A stretch of 22,784 nt of DNA, taken from the IMG/VR virus record IMGVR_UViG_3300022743_000269, positions 1-22,784 of that record; one strand, given 5' to 3'. Made by a program: the position numbers and the translations under genes. Below the pieces are notes generated by a model, which saw only the letters and a program-made list of their open reading frames with translations, was not told the DNA's origin and did not search any database. This DNA is from a virus. The stretch's first letter is position 1. Each line of letters starts with the position of its first letter. Shown one piece after another: positions 7,642 through 15,147 of the stretch.

Positions 7642-8601
7642 ATGGAGATCACGCTGAACCAGCAAGCCATCAATCTAGCGGCCTTATTTTTCGTGCGAGG
7701 CGGCGTCTCAATGGAGAGCGGCCTGCATGATGGAGAAATCCTGGCGCTGCATGTTCTTAAGGAAGCCAAAGCAGTAGTTCCAGGCCAGATCAGCACCCGT
7801 GATGCCATGTGCGCATTTTGTGGTCTGTACCGAGGGCCGATCTTCCGGACCGACGAGGGCCTCATGGTGCAGTGTCCCGACTGTGGACCATTTCGGCTGG
7901 ATCTAGCCAGTCAGCGCAGTTGGAAGCTGGATGATGAATGGCTTATTCGCCGGTTGCGCGGTGCACTGGACATTGCGCTGCACTCAACAGCATCATCGAT
8001 CGTCGACGGCGTATGGGACATTGGTCGATACAAGAAGCGGCCTGTAGTGCTGGCTCGCCGGATTGATCTGGTGGAGCGCCATGGGCTACGGATTTTTCAT
8101 GGCCCTGAGCCACGCAACCAAAGCTGGGTGATTACACCCAGACCGCTGGGACGCATGACCCAGGATCCGCTGGAGGGAACTGCAACCTGGTGGCAGCTGG
8201 AAGATCGTTTCGCACTTCACGGCATGGCGCTAAGGTTGCTCGGAGACGATCCGGAGGACAAGGTCGACTCCAACGGGAAGGTCATTCCGATGGCTGTACA
8301 TGGGCCGTTCAGTCACGACTTCGCTTGGGTTCATTTGGAGAGTTGGCCGCATGGGCCCATCCGTTTGACAGAGGCTCAAGCCAGATTGTTTGCAGTTCTC
8401 TGGGAGTACAGGCACCTAGCTCAGTCAGCAGAATTTCTGATGAGGCACGCTGGACTGGCCAGTGATAAACCGATGGATGTTTTCAAGGTCAAGGCCGCAA
8501 ATCGTGGCGATCCCCTGTACGAGGGGCCGATTCATGCCTATGAACAACTGGTCAGCCGACAGCGTCGATTGGGGCAATATCGGTTGTATTGGCCGAGCTA
8601 A
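7642..8601 (+). CDS. Hypothetical protein with zinc-ribbon-like cysteines, gene B of the pair
   Basis: 319 aa, not recognised. Four cysteines are spaced as a zinc ribbon: CAFC (57-60) and CPDC (78-81), separated by a short beta-like segment. A charged region with RRLRGALDIALHS and then IGRYKKRPVVLARRIDLVERHG follows. The C-terminal third (from about 230) has PIRLTEAQARLFAVLWEYR and AYEQLVSRQRRLGQYRLY, which could be a winged-helix or response-regulator-like DNA-binding unit. A GAGGAG site lies 6 bases before the ATG, and only 9 bases separate it from the preceding stop, so it is co-transcribed with the 6391 gene. Zinc plus basic helices suggests nucleic-acid binding; this is inference. Confidence 0.7.
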   Translation: MEITLNQQAINLAALFFVRGGVSMESGLHDGEILALHVLKEAKAVVPGQISTRDAMCAFCGLYRGPIFRTDEGLMVQCPDCGPFRLDLASQRSWKLDDEWLIRRLRGALDIALHSTASSIVDGVWDIGRYKKRPVVLARRIDLVERHGLRIFHGPEPRNQSWVITPRPLGRMTQDPLEGTATWWQLEDRFALHGMALRLLGDDPEDKVDSNGKVIPMAVHGPFSHDFAWVHLESWPHGPIRLTEAQARLFAVLWEYRHLAQSAEFLMRHAGLASDKPMDVFKVKAANRGDPLYEGPIHAYEQLVSRQRRLGQYRLYWPS

Positions 8602-8620
8602 CTAACAGCAGGTGCCGTCA

Positions 8621-9427
8621 CTAAGCAATTGAAATCTCAAAGCGATTGGGAACCCGGGTGGCCTGCTTGACAGCTACCGTTGGGTCTACCGACTTCACGA
8701 GGTCATGAATTCGCTGGTGATCTGATTGGCATCCGGTAATGACGGACACCAGTGCGCCTTGTGGGAATTCCAGAAAATGGCCTGTAGATTTGAGAGACTC
8801 CGAATCAGGCAATGCCTTGGACTCCTCTTGAACAATGAGCCGATATTCTTTCTCGTAGCTCCACACGTCGCTCTTGGCTAAAAGCGAAAGCAACGCAGCA
8901 TCATCTGAGTCGTCGTGCAGCGTCATGATCGGGAATGTGCTGGAGTATTCGCACTTCAAAGCGGCGCAGAAAATCTTGTTTCTCAAGCTCAATTCCAGGC
9001 AAATGCCGCGATGACTGTCCGCGTAGTGTGACCACATCAGTAAATTATTAGGGTCAGGACCCAAGCAATAAACCCTGTACTGTTCATCAATGCTGCCCGC
9101 CATTTCCCCTGAGAGCTGGTTGATCAGTTTGGCTGCTGCTGCAGGGTTGTGCAAAAAAGTCTGCCGCATGCGTTCTTGAGCCTCTGGCGGCATGGGGCTT
9201 TTGCGCTGGCACAAGTCAATCGCCCATTGGGCATGCTTTTGACGCTCAGCGAGATCGTTCAGGATTTCCGTATTGAAATGTGGTTTGCAGTCCCACGGGT
9301 CATTGAACGAAGCAGGATTAGAGCAATAAATTCGCTTGTCACGCAGGAGGGCGCTCAAGCGTTCTTCACTGAATTTTTCCCAGTGATACAGCACCCGATG
9401 ACCTTCTGACCAAGCGGTGATGGCCAT
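8621..9427 (-). CDS. DUF2971 family protein
   Basis: 268 aa, full length for DUF2971. Family landmarks are RVLYHW near the start, CSNPASFNDPWDC (35-47), RVYCLG (118-123), LLMWSHYADSHRGICLE (129-145) and WSYEKEYRLI (189-198). The conserved H/D/E/R residues in these blocks suggest an enzymatic pocket, but the activity is not known to me. The gene starts 8 bases after the PemK-like toxin stop, has no ribosome binding site of its own and is probably translated by coupling, making it the third gene of the toxin-antitoxin operon. It converges on the 7642 gene with only 19 bases between. Confidence 0.85.
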   Translation of the reverse strand: MAITAWSEGHRVLYHWEKFSEERLSALLRDKRIYCSNPASFNDPWDCKPHFNTEILNDLAERQKHAQWAIDLCQRKSPMPPEAQERMRQTFLHNPAAAAKLINQLSGEMAGSIDEQYRVYCLGPDPNNLLMWSHYADSHRGICLELSLRNKIFCAALKCEYSSTFPIMTLHDDSDDAALLSLLAKSDVWSYEKEYRLIVQEESKALPDSESLKSTGHFLEFPQGALVSVITGCQSDHQRIHDLVKSVDPTVAVKQATRVPNRFEISIA

Positions 9428-9435
9428 TGCTGTGT

Positions 9436-9840
9436 CTATTTGCTTGCTGCCGCAAAAGCGGTGGCGGCAATCCGGACCATGCTCGGATGCAGGGTTCCGA
9501 GCTTTGGAATTTGGCCGTGTGGCGCGTGAGGTGGGATGGAGAAGTAGGCGTCGTTGAACGGAAGCTCAAGAACGTTTCTCAGGTCGAATTTGGTGTCGTA
9601 GCTCAAACCGGCGCTGGCATAGGCAGCAGGGTGCTCGCTCTTTGCGATTCTGAATTCCCCGCTGTAGAGACGGTCCGTCTTTTGGCTGGTCCCATACGCC
9701 ACGCTCACGAAAATCATGCCTCCGTCGTCTTCCTTGGTCGAAATAATGAGGCCGGGGCGTGGCTTTGGTTTGGGGTGAATGTTGTCAGGGAAATGGCACC
9801 AGACGATTTCGCCAGCCGTGGGTTCCGGCCACCAGCGCAT
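9436..9840 (-). CDS. PemK/MazF-like toxin of a type II toxin-antitoxin pair
   Basis: 134 aa. The N-terminal GEIVWCHFPDN then PKPRPGLIIS is the PemK/MazF-fold opening (G-[DE]-[IV]-x-W ... PRPxLI), and a VSVAYGTSQKTDRLYSGEF strand follows. The family cleaves RNA, usually mRNA, away from or on the ribosome. It overlaps the upstream antitoxin stop by one base (TGATG at 9838-9842), the classical TA arrangement. The C-terminal half diverges from canonical MazF, so the target specificity cannot be predicted. Confidence 0.75.
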   Translation of the reverse strand: MRWWPEPTAGEIVWCHFPDNIHPKPKPRPGLIISTKEDDGGMIFVSVAYGTSQKTDRLYSGEFRIAKSEHPAAYASAGLSYDTKFDLRNVLELPFNDAYFSIPPHAPHGQIPKLGTLHPSMVRIAATAFAAASK

Positions 9841-10121
9841 CAGGCGTTTTCCAATTCAAACAGACTGCTGTGAACGGTGCCGCCTTTGGCCTTTGGGGCT
9901 GATTTTTGAACCTGATTGAGTTGGGCTTTGGTCAAAGCTCCCTCATCTGCCTCGTATTGGGGCAGGAATTTGGTGGCCAGCTCATGCAGCGCAAGGTGAA
10001 TCACTTGCGTTTCGTCAACACCCAATACATCAGCCAGACGTTTGGTCGTTGTGCGGGTCACGCCAGTTGCGCTGTCTTGCGGGCGATAACGGAAGGCGAT
10101 CTGGGCTGCTGCAGCTCTCAT
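9840..10121 (-). CDS. Putative antitoxin of the PemK-like toxin
   Basis: 93 aa from the ATG at 10121, chosen because AAAGGAG lies 6 bases upstream; a longer frame to 10160 would start inside the promoter and operator. The N-terminal half, TRTTTKRLADVLGVDETQVIHLALHELA, fits a ribbon-helix-helix or short HTH DNA-binding element. The C-terminal half, rich in Lys/Gln/Ala (LTKAQLNQVQKSAPKAKGG), is likely disordered until bound to toxin. Gene order (antitoxin then toxin, one-base overlap) and a promoter-embedded inverted repeat support an autoregulated antitoxin. Confidence 0.7.
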   Translation of the reverse strand: MRAAAAQIAFRYRPQDSATGVTRTTTKRLADVLGVDETQVIHLALHELATKFLPQYEADEGALTKAQLNQVQKSAPKAKGGTVHSSLFELENA

Positions 10122-10141
10122 CTCCGGCTCCTTTGAAGTTA

Positions 10142-10158
10142 GATATCTTAAAGATATC
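10142..10158. promoter_or_regulatory. Inverted-repeat operator of the toxin-antitoxin operon
   Basis: Perfect 8-base arms GATATCTT (10142-10149) and AAGATATC (10151-10158) around a single A. It overlaps the predicted -10 of the minus-strand promoter, so binding of the antitoxin or the TA complex would block transcription. Confidence 0.6.
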
Positions 10159-10179
10159 AAATTGACGGAGTCTTGTCAA
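10151..10179 (-). promoter_or_regulatory. Predicted sigma70 promoter of the toxin-antitoxin operon
   Basis: On the minus strand a perfect -35 TTGACA (10174-10179) and -10 TATCTT (10151-10156) are spaced by exactly 17 bases. Transcription would start near 10144, giving a leader of roughly 20-25 bases to the antitoxin ATG at 10121, long enough to include its AAAGGAG site. Confidence 0.6.
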
Positions 10180-10214
10180 CAAGGCAAGGCGAGTCCGGAA
10201 GGGCCGCCGGGATT

Positions 10215-10267
10215 AAGGAACTGGAGATATCGCCAAAGTTCCTTGATCAGTTCCTTATCAGTTCCCT
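10215..10267. repeat. AGTTCCTT repeat cluster upstream of the phage early operon
   Basis: AGTTCCTT occurs at 10237-10244 and 10249-10256, and as AGTTCCCT at 10260-10267. Spacings are 12 and 11 bases, about one helical turn. The reverse complement AAGGAACT lies at 10215-10222, and a GATATC palindrome (10226-10231) sits between it and the first direct copy. The cluster ends 54 bases before the first early gene. It looks like a multi-site operator or iteron for a phage regulator; the protein that binds is unknown. Confidence 0.5.
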
Positions 10268-10321
10268 ATTGATTTTCTGAAATAGCAGCGTTGTCCCTCA
10301 ACTCTCTGAAAGGAGTGACCC

Positions 10322-10591
10322 ATGCTGCTAGCAACACCAGCGCTTTCAACGCTCAACCCCTTGAGCGTCATGGCCCCAGAGCCATACATGCCCCCACGGC
10401 AAGTCCTGAGCGAAGCCGACTTGGCCTCGCGCTGGGGCATGAGCCCCAAGACCCTCCAACGTTGGCGAATGGAAGGGCGTGGCCCCCATTACTTGAAGCT
10501 GGGCAAGCGGGTGAACTATCCCCTCAATGCCGTGATTGCCTTCGAGAACTGCGTCCAGCACGTCTCCACCTCACAACGGGCAACTGCCTAA
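10322..10591 (+). CDS. Helix-turn-helix (AlpA/MerR-like) phage DNA-binding protein
   Basis: 89 aa. The core LSEADLASRWGMSPKTLQRW then GRGPHYLKLGKRVNYPLNAVIAF is the helix-turn-helix plus wing of excisionase/AlpA-type proteins (helix pair, KL-G-K-R-V wing, final helix). AAGGAG lies 7 bases before the ATG. It is the first gene of the plus-strand phage operon and directly follows a repeat cluster, so it may control that cluster or act as an excision factor. Confidence 0.75.
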   Translation: MLLATPALSTLNPLSVMAPEPYMPPRQVLSEADLASRWGMSPKTLQRWRMEGRGPHYLKLGKRVNYPLNAVIAFENCVQHVSTSQRATA

Positions 10592-10602
10592 GGAGCCACC
10601 CG

Positions 10603-11088
10603 ATGAATCACCTCCAATTGCAACAGGCGGCCTTGCCCGACCTCTCCGAGAGCCAGATCAGCCGTCTTCCCAAAGACCAGCTGGCTCATTTCAGCAACGC
10701 GGTGCAGCAGCTCCATGACTGGACGCTGCAGATGCGCGGCCGAATTAATAGAGGCATGGAAATCCGCTACTCCGAGCAGATTCGCCATGCCGAGAGCCTT
10801 GGTCAAGACGAAGCTGCCAGATTCCGCATCGACGACGGTGACCTGCAGATCGATGTCTTGCAGCCTAAAGAAATCGTCTGGGACCAGAAGCACCTGTCTG
10901 AAATCGCAGAACGAATGGTCGTTGCCGGTGACCGCGTACAGGACTTCATGCAGGTCCAGTTCTCGGTGGCCGAGCAGGACTACGCCCGCTGGCATCCGCT
11001 GCTGCGCGCGGCATTTCAGCCCGCTCGAAAGGAACTCATCACTGAGCCCACCTTCCAGATCCGCTGGGTAGGCGATGTCCAGCTCTGA
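10603..11088 (+). CDS. Hypothetical phage protein
   Basis: 161 aa from the ATG at 10603, chosen for the AAGGAG site about 7 bases upstream; the same frame stays open leftward only as readthrough over the HTH gene. Helix-rich start (LSESQISRLPKDQLAHFSNAV), then a charged middle (ESLGQDEAARFRIDDGDLQI) and an aromatic tail (YARWHPLLRAAFQPARKEL). I do not recognise a family. Position between an early HTH gene and a putative ssDNA-binding protein suggests an early or replication-accessory role. Confidence 0.7.
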   Translation: MNHLQLQQAALPDLSESQISRLPKDQLAHFSNAVQQLHDWTLQMRGRINRGMEIRYSEQIRHAESLGQDEAARFRIDDGDLQIDVLQPKEIVWDQKHLSEIAERMVVAGDRVQDFMQVQFSVAEQDYARWHPLLRAAFQPARKELITEPTFQIRWVGDVQL

Positions 11089-11142
11089 GCGCCCAAAGCC
11101 TTCATCTTCACCCAAACACCACCAATCAAAGGAGATTTCTCA

Positions 11143-11820
11143 ATGAACCACGACAACCACCACCAGGCCGCATGGTCTGATTTCAATGACGCCGATGCCC
11201 AGCAAGGCGAGTTCAACCTGATCCCCAAAGGCACCCAGGCCCTGGTCCGCATGGCCATCAAACCCGGCGGTCATGACGACGTCAGCAAGGGCTGGACGGG
11301 TGGCTATGCCACGGCATCGGATGAAACGGGCGCAGTGTTCCTGTCCTGCGAGTTCGTGTTGCTCACAGGCCCATTTGCCAAGCGCAAGATCTGGAGCAAT
11401 GTGGGCTTGCATTCCAACAAGGGGCCAACCTGGGCGCAGATGGGGCGCAGCTTTATCAAGGCGGTACTCAACAGTTCGCGCAACATCCACCCGGATGACA
11501 ACTCACCGGAGGCACAACGCGCTCGCCAGATTCGAAGCTTTGGTGACCTCGATGGTGCTGAATTTGCCGCGCGCATCGGTATTGAAAAAGATGGCCAAGG
11601 CGAGTACCGCAACATCATCAGGCTGGTGATTGAGCCTGACCACAAGGAATACGCAGAGCTGATGCAGGCCAAGCTGCAACGTGATGGAGGAACGGGTGGG
11701 GGCTCTGGCGGGGCCCCAGCGACTGCCGTACCCACATCAGCGGCGCAAGCTCCTCAGCCGGGGGCCAGCTACACCCCCCGTCCCGGCAACGTGCAGGGTC
11801 GGCCTGCGTGGGCGCAGTGA
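11143..11820 (+). CDS. Phage DUF669-like protein, candidate single-strand DNA-binding protein
   Basis: 225 aa. The start, with FNLIPKGTQALVRM about residues 25-38, resembles the opening of DUF669-type phage proteins. It continues with ETGAVFLSCEFVLLTGPFAKRKIWSNV, an OB-like strand pattern, then WAQMGRSFIKAVL. Residues 186-225 are a flexible Gly/Ala/Pro tail ending GRPAWAQ, as in many SSB-type proteins, though without an acidic tip. AAGGAG lies 8-9 bases before the ATG. Neighbours encode replication proteins, which fits a ssDNA-binding role. The family call is moderate; the function is inferred. Confidence 0.6.
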   Translation: MNHDNHHQAAWSDFNDADAQQGEFNLIPKGTQALVRMAIKPGGHDDVSKGWTGGYATASDETGAVFLSCEFVLLTGPFAKRKIWSNVGLHSNKGPTWAQMGRSFIKAVLNSSRNIHPDDNSPEAQRARQIRSFGDLDGAEFAARIGIEKDGQGEYRNIIRLVIEPDHKEYAELMQAKLQRDGGTGGGSGGAPATAVPTSAAQAPQPGASYTPRPGNVQGRPAWAQ

Positions 11821-11832
11821 TGGCGAGGCTGC

Positions 11833-12261
11833 ATGAAGTGCTGGGTGTGCTCCCGTCAGGCCAGAGGATTTGGCCATGTGGATCTGCGCTTCAAGGTGGG
11901 GCATCCCAAGCGGTACCCCATCGACTGGATCTTCTGTTCAAGGCGTTGCCAAGATTGTTTCCATCGGCTTTACGCGGCCGGTGTGCGCTATCTCGAACGC
12001 GAGGGCGCATTGCCGACGGGAGTGGGCGTGATAGATCCGACTGAAGCAGAAATCGCCGCCATGCAGCAGTGCCTCAAACCTTTGGGCGAAGCCGCCAGCG
12101 AGATCGGAATGGATCGCCCGCTGTCGAGCTACACCCAGCAAGAGGCTCTGCAGCTGATCAATGCCGTGGTCACGACCTATGTCGAGGCCATGGTCCAAGA
12201 ACACGAACGCAGCAAGTACCCCAGCGTACGTATGCAACTGGATGCCCAGCCAATCAACTGA
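11833..12261 (+). CDS. DUF6511-like zinc-finger phage protein
   Basis: 142 aa. MKCWVCSRQARGFGH followed by YPIDWIFCSRRCQ gives a four-cysteine cluster (Cys3, Cys6, Cys35, Cys39) that I associate with DUF6511 phage proteins. The remainder is helical (EAEIAAMQQCLKPLGEAA; SYTQQEALQLINAVVTTYVEAM). It sits 12 bases after the previous stop, in the same operon. Metal binding is likely; the function is unknown. Confidence 0.7.
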   Translation: MKCWVCSRQARGFGHVDLRFKVGHPKRYPIDWIFCSRRCQDCFHRLYAAGVRYLEREGALPTGVGVIDPTEAEIAAMQQCLKPLGEAASEIGMDRPLSSYTQQEALQLINAVVTTYVEAMVQEHERSKYPSVRMQLDAQPIN

Positions 12262-12296
12262 GTTGAGCGTCCATCCAACCTTTACCAACCAACTGA

Positions 12297-12320
12297 TGCA
12301 GACGGCGAAAGCCGTCTGCA
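12297..12320. other. Perfect 10-bp hairpin with GAAA loop in the replication operon
   Basis: Arms TGCAGACGGC (12297-12306) and GCCGTCTGCA (12311-12320) close on a GAAA tetraloop, a GNRA loop that makes RNA hairpins very stable. It lies in the 74-base gap before the 12336 gene, ending 15 bases before that ATG. No T run follows, so it is not a standard terminator. Confidence 0.6.
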
Positions 12321-12335
12321 GGGACAACTGTTTTC

Positions 12336-12623
12336 ATGAAAAAAACCAAACCAATGATTTCTCCAAAGAGGCAGCCAGCGCATATGGCGGCTGACTTCGC
12401 GGAGGACTATCTCGTCACGGCCGAGCAGGCTTCGGCAGCGCTGAATTTGCCGCTGTACTACTTCATCGACGCCCGCAAGCGCACTGAGCTGGGAATCCCG
12501 TACTACTCAATCAATCGCATGGTGCGCTATCGGATCCGGGAACTTCACAAATGGCAAGTGAGGTACGCCGCAGAGCAGGTCAAGCAGCCAGATGCATCTC
12601 AAACGGGAGGTGTGCATGCTTGA
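12336..12623 (+). CDS. Small HTH-like phage protein upstream of the primase
   Basis: 95 aa. YLVTAEQASAALNLPLYYFIDARKR followed by GIPYYSINRMVRYRIRELHKWQ has the layout of an AlpA/excisionase-like helix-turn-helix with wing: the helix pair ends in a basic turn, then Y-x-I-x-R-M-V-R-Y-R. The ATG at 12336 lacks a clear ribosome binding site; ATGs at 12354 and 12384 are alternatives. Its stop overlaps the primase start by 8 bases (12616-12623), so the two are coupled. Confidence 0.65.
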   Translation: MKKTKPMISPKRQPAHMAADFAEDYLVTAEQASAALNLPLYYFIDARKRTELGIPYYSINRMVRYRIRELHKWQVRYAAEQVKQPDASQTGGVHA

Positions 12624-14934
12624 TTTCAACGATGTCCCCAGCGGCCATGTGCGCAAGGCAGCTGAGGTCAGTACGGAAACGGCGCGTGAGAAAGATGAAA
12701 TCCGCTCAGCCCTCAACGAACAACTGGGCGTGTTGGTACTGGATATCTGGCCTTCGGGCAAACGTCGCCAGAACAAGTACCTGGTCGGCGATGTGATGGG
12801 TGGTCCCGGCGACAGCCTGGAGCTCCTGCTTTCGGGCCCCAAGACTGGCTTGTGGACCGACCGCGCCACGGGTGAAGGCGGTGACATCCTCGACCTCATT
12901 GCCCGTTACTACAGCCTCGATGTGCAGGCCCAATTTCCGCAAGTTCTCGAGCGGGCCAAGGGTTGGCTTGGCCGAGTCTCAGCCATGCCCGCAAGCAGCG
13001 TGGCAGCCAGTAAAGCCAAAGCACCTGCCGTCGATGAGCTCGGCCCTGCAACGGCCAAGTGGGATTACCAGGACGCCAGCGGAAAACTCATCGCTGTGGT
13101 TTACCGCTACGACCCCGAGCCCGGGCGCAAGGAGTTCAGGCCTTGGGATGTTCGCCGCCGCAAGATGGCTCCTCCAGAGCCGCGTCCTCTGTACAACCAG
13201 CCAGGCATGCTCAAGTCTGAGCAGGTCGTGATGGTTGAGGGCGAGAAGTGCGCCCAGGCATTGATTGACCTGGGGGTGTGCGCCACCACGGCTATGCATG
13301 GAGCCAACGCTCCCGTCGAAAAAACAGACTGGTCTCCCTTGTCTGGCAAGCACGTCTTGATCTGGCCGGATCGGGATAAGCCCGGCTGGCAATACGCAGA
13401 CCATGCATCGCAGGCCATCATGCAGGTGGGGGCCAAGTCGTGCGTGATCTTGCAGCCACCGGCAGAGAAGCCCGAGGGTTGGGATGTTGCCGATGCCGTA
13501 AAGGATGGCTTTGACATTACCGGCTTCCTGGCCGTGGGCGAGAGGGTTCCTGTGGTGCATCAGATCGATGCACATGCGCCGATGCAGCTGGTCGACGGCA
13601 TCGACTACACGAACGAGGATGGCTTGGCCATGGCCTTTTCTCACCAGTTCTCCGAGGACTGGCGCTACTGCGCGCCGTGGAGCAAGTGGCTCGTTTGGAA
13701 TGGTGTGCGCTGGAACATCGACAAAGCCTTGTATGTGATGCACCTGTGTCGCCTGATCTGCAGGGCAGCTTCGGTGCAAGCGGATGGCACCAAGCTCAAA
13801 GGTCGCTTGGCCAGCTCTGGAACGATCTCTGCGATAGAGCGCATTGTGCGTTCGGAACCGCGTCACAGCGCTACGGTTGAAGAGTGGGACTCCAGCGTCT
13901 GGCTCCTGAACACGCCCGGTGGCATCGTGGACTTGCGCACTGGTGCACGTGGCCCACACGATCGGGATCGCCGCATGACCAAGGTCACCACGGCCACGCC
14001 GCAAGGCGATTGCCCGGTCTGGCGCAATTTTCTGGTGAACGTCACAGGGGGTGATGAAGAGCTTCAGGACTATCTGCAACGAGTGGTGGGTTACTGCCTG
14101 ACTGGCGACATCAGCACTCACGCGCTCTTCTTCCTTTATGGCACGGGAGCCAATGGCAAATCGGTGTTTGTGAACGTGATCTCCACGGTTCTTGGCGACT
14201 ATGCCGCCAACGCGCCCATGGACACCTTCATGGAATCGCGCTCGGACCGGCACCCGACCGATCTGGCAGGACTGCGTGGTGCCCGCTTTGTCTCGGCAAC
14301 GGAGACAGAGCAAGGCAGGCGTTGGAACGAATCCAAGATCAAGGCGATCACGGGTGGGGATGACATCACGGCGCGCCTGATGCACCAGGACTTCTTCACC
14401 TACAGGCCACAGTTCAAGCTGCTCATTGCGGGCAATCACAAGCCAGCGATTCGCAACATCGACGAGGCCATGCGCCGCCGCATGCACCTGATCCCTTTCA
14501 CGATCACGGTTCCTCCAGAAAAGCGCGATCCGCTCCTGACCGAGAAGCTGCTTGCCGAGCGCGACGGAATCATGGCCTGGGCGGTGCAAGGCTGCCTGCT
14601 TTGGCAAAGCCAGGGCCTGGTCCAACCCAAGTCCGTGGTGAGCGCGACCGAGGAGTACTTCGAGGCCGAGGACGCCATGGGTCGTTGGATGAGCGAGCGC
14701 TGCAACCTGGGCATCAACCACAAGGCACTGACGGCCACGCTCTTCAACGACTGGAAGCAGTGGGCCGAACTCAGTGGTGAGTACATAGGCACACAACGCC
14801 GGTTTTCAGATGCCTTGTTGGCCAGACGGTTCGAGAAGTGGCGCAACTCCATGGGCGTGCGTGGCTATCAGGGGATCGACCTCAAACAGCCCACTTCCTT
14901 GCCTGCCAGGTCCTATCCATACAACGATGATTGA
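12616..14934 (+). CDS. Phage primase-helicase (TOPRIM-like plus D5/P4-type SF3 helicase)
   Basis: 772 aa from the ATG at 12616, chosen for GGGAGG about 6 bases upstream; an in-frame ATG at 12592 has no such site. The N-terminal region has WTDRATGEGGDILDLIARYY (80-99), like the DNA-binding head of primases. A TOPRIM-like part has VVMVEGEKCAQAL (204-216) and LIWPDRDKPG (248-257). A D5_N-type linker region follows (WDSSVWLLNTPGGIVDLRTG, 424-443). The helicase has Walker A GTGANGKS (509-516), sensor-like LIAGNHKP (603-610) and an arginine cluster MRRRMHLIPF (619-628). It would synthesise primers and unwind the fork for the element. Confidence 0.92.
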   Translation: MLDFNDVPSGHVRKAAEVSTETAREKDEIRSALNEQLGVLVLDIWPSGKRRQNKYLVGDVMGGPGDSLELLLSGPKTGLWTDRATGEGGDILDLIARYYSLDVQAQFPQVLERAKGWLGRVSAMPASSVAASKAKAPAVDELGPATAKWDYQDASGKLIAVVYRYDPEPGRKEFRPWDVRRRKMAPPEPRPLYNQPGMLKSEQVVMVEGEKCAQALIDLGVCATTAMHGANAPVEKTDWSPLSGKHVLIWPDRDKPGWQYADHASQAIMQVGAKSCVILQPPAEKPEGWDVADAVKDGFDITGFLAVGERVPVVHQIDAHAPMQLVDGIDYTNEDGLAMAFSHQFSEDWRYCAPWSKWLVWNGVRWNIDKALYVMHLCRLICRAASVQADGTKLKGRLASSGTISAIERIVRSEPRHSATVEEWDSSVWLLNTPGGIVDLRTGARGPHDRDRRMTKVTTATPQGDCPVWRNFLVNVTGGDEELQDYLQRVVGYCLTGDISTHALFFLYGTGANGKSVFVNVISTVLGDYAANAPMDTFMESRSDRHPTDLAGLRGARFVSATETEQGRRWNESKIKAITGGDDITARLMHQDFFTYRPQFKLLIAGNHKPAIRNIDEAMRRRMHLIPFTITVPPEKRDPLLTEKLLAERDGIMAWAVQGCLLWQSQGLVQPKSVVSATEEYFEAEDAMGRWMSERCNLGINHKALTATLFNDWKQWAELSGEYIGTQRRFSDALLARRFEKWRNSMGVRGYQGIDLKQPTSLPARSYPYNDD

Positions 14935-14946
14935 GAGGAAATTTCA

Positions 14947-15147
14947 ATGAAAAAGATTTCAGATATCGGCTGTTTGACGCAACTGACGAGTCAATACATT
15001 GGTTCTTTACGCGGGCGCGTAGACGCGCATAAAGAGAGGGAGTGTTTTGTACCGTCAAAAGCGTCAGACCTATTGTCAAAACCGGACAAGTCCGTTTTTG
15101 ACTTCCCAGCGGCGCATCGGAATATTTCGTTTGGAGGGCAGGTATGA
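14947..15147 (+). CDS. Small hypothetical protein
   Basis: 66 aa, unrecognised. GAGAGGAAA lies about 6 bases before the ATG, a good site, and the stop overlaps the next ATG (ATGA at 15144-15147), which favours translation. The second half of the frame crosses a strong inverted repeat (15075-15102), so codons there may be constrained by structure. Composition is less typical than its neighbours. It could be a spurious frame over a regulatory element. Confidence 0.5.
   Translation: MKKISDIGCLTQLTSQYIGSLRGRVDAHKERECFVPSKASDLLSKPDKSVFDFPAAHRNISFGGQV
15075..15102. repeat. 13-base inverted repeat with one mismatch
   Basis: GTCAAAACCGGAC (15075-15087) and GTCCGTTTTTGAC (15090-15102) are reverse complements except at one position, with AA at the centre. 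The arms are operator-sized, and a further GTCAAAA copy lies about 20 bases upstream. It sits between the primase and the 15144 gene. Confidence 0.5.

Noticed and set aside
10291-10602. Upstream extension of the 161-aa phage protein
   Set aside because: It overlaps the HTH gene in another frame; the ATG at 10603 has its own AAGGAG site.
12979-14796. A 605-codon open frame on the minus strand
   Set aside because: It lies wholly antisense to the primase-helicase. Its peptide is His/Arg-rich without motifs, a typical mirror of GC-rich coding sequence.
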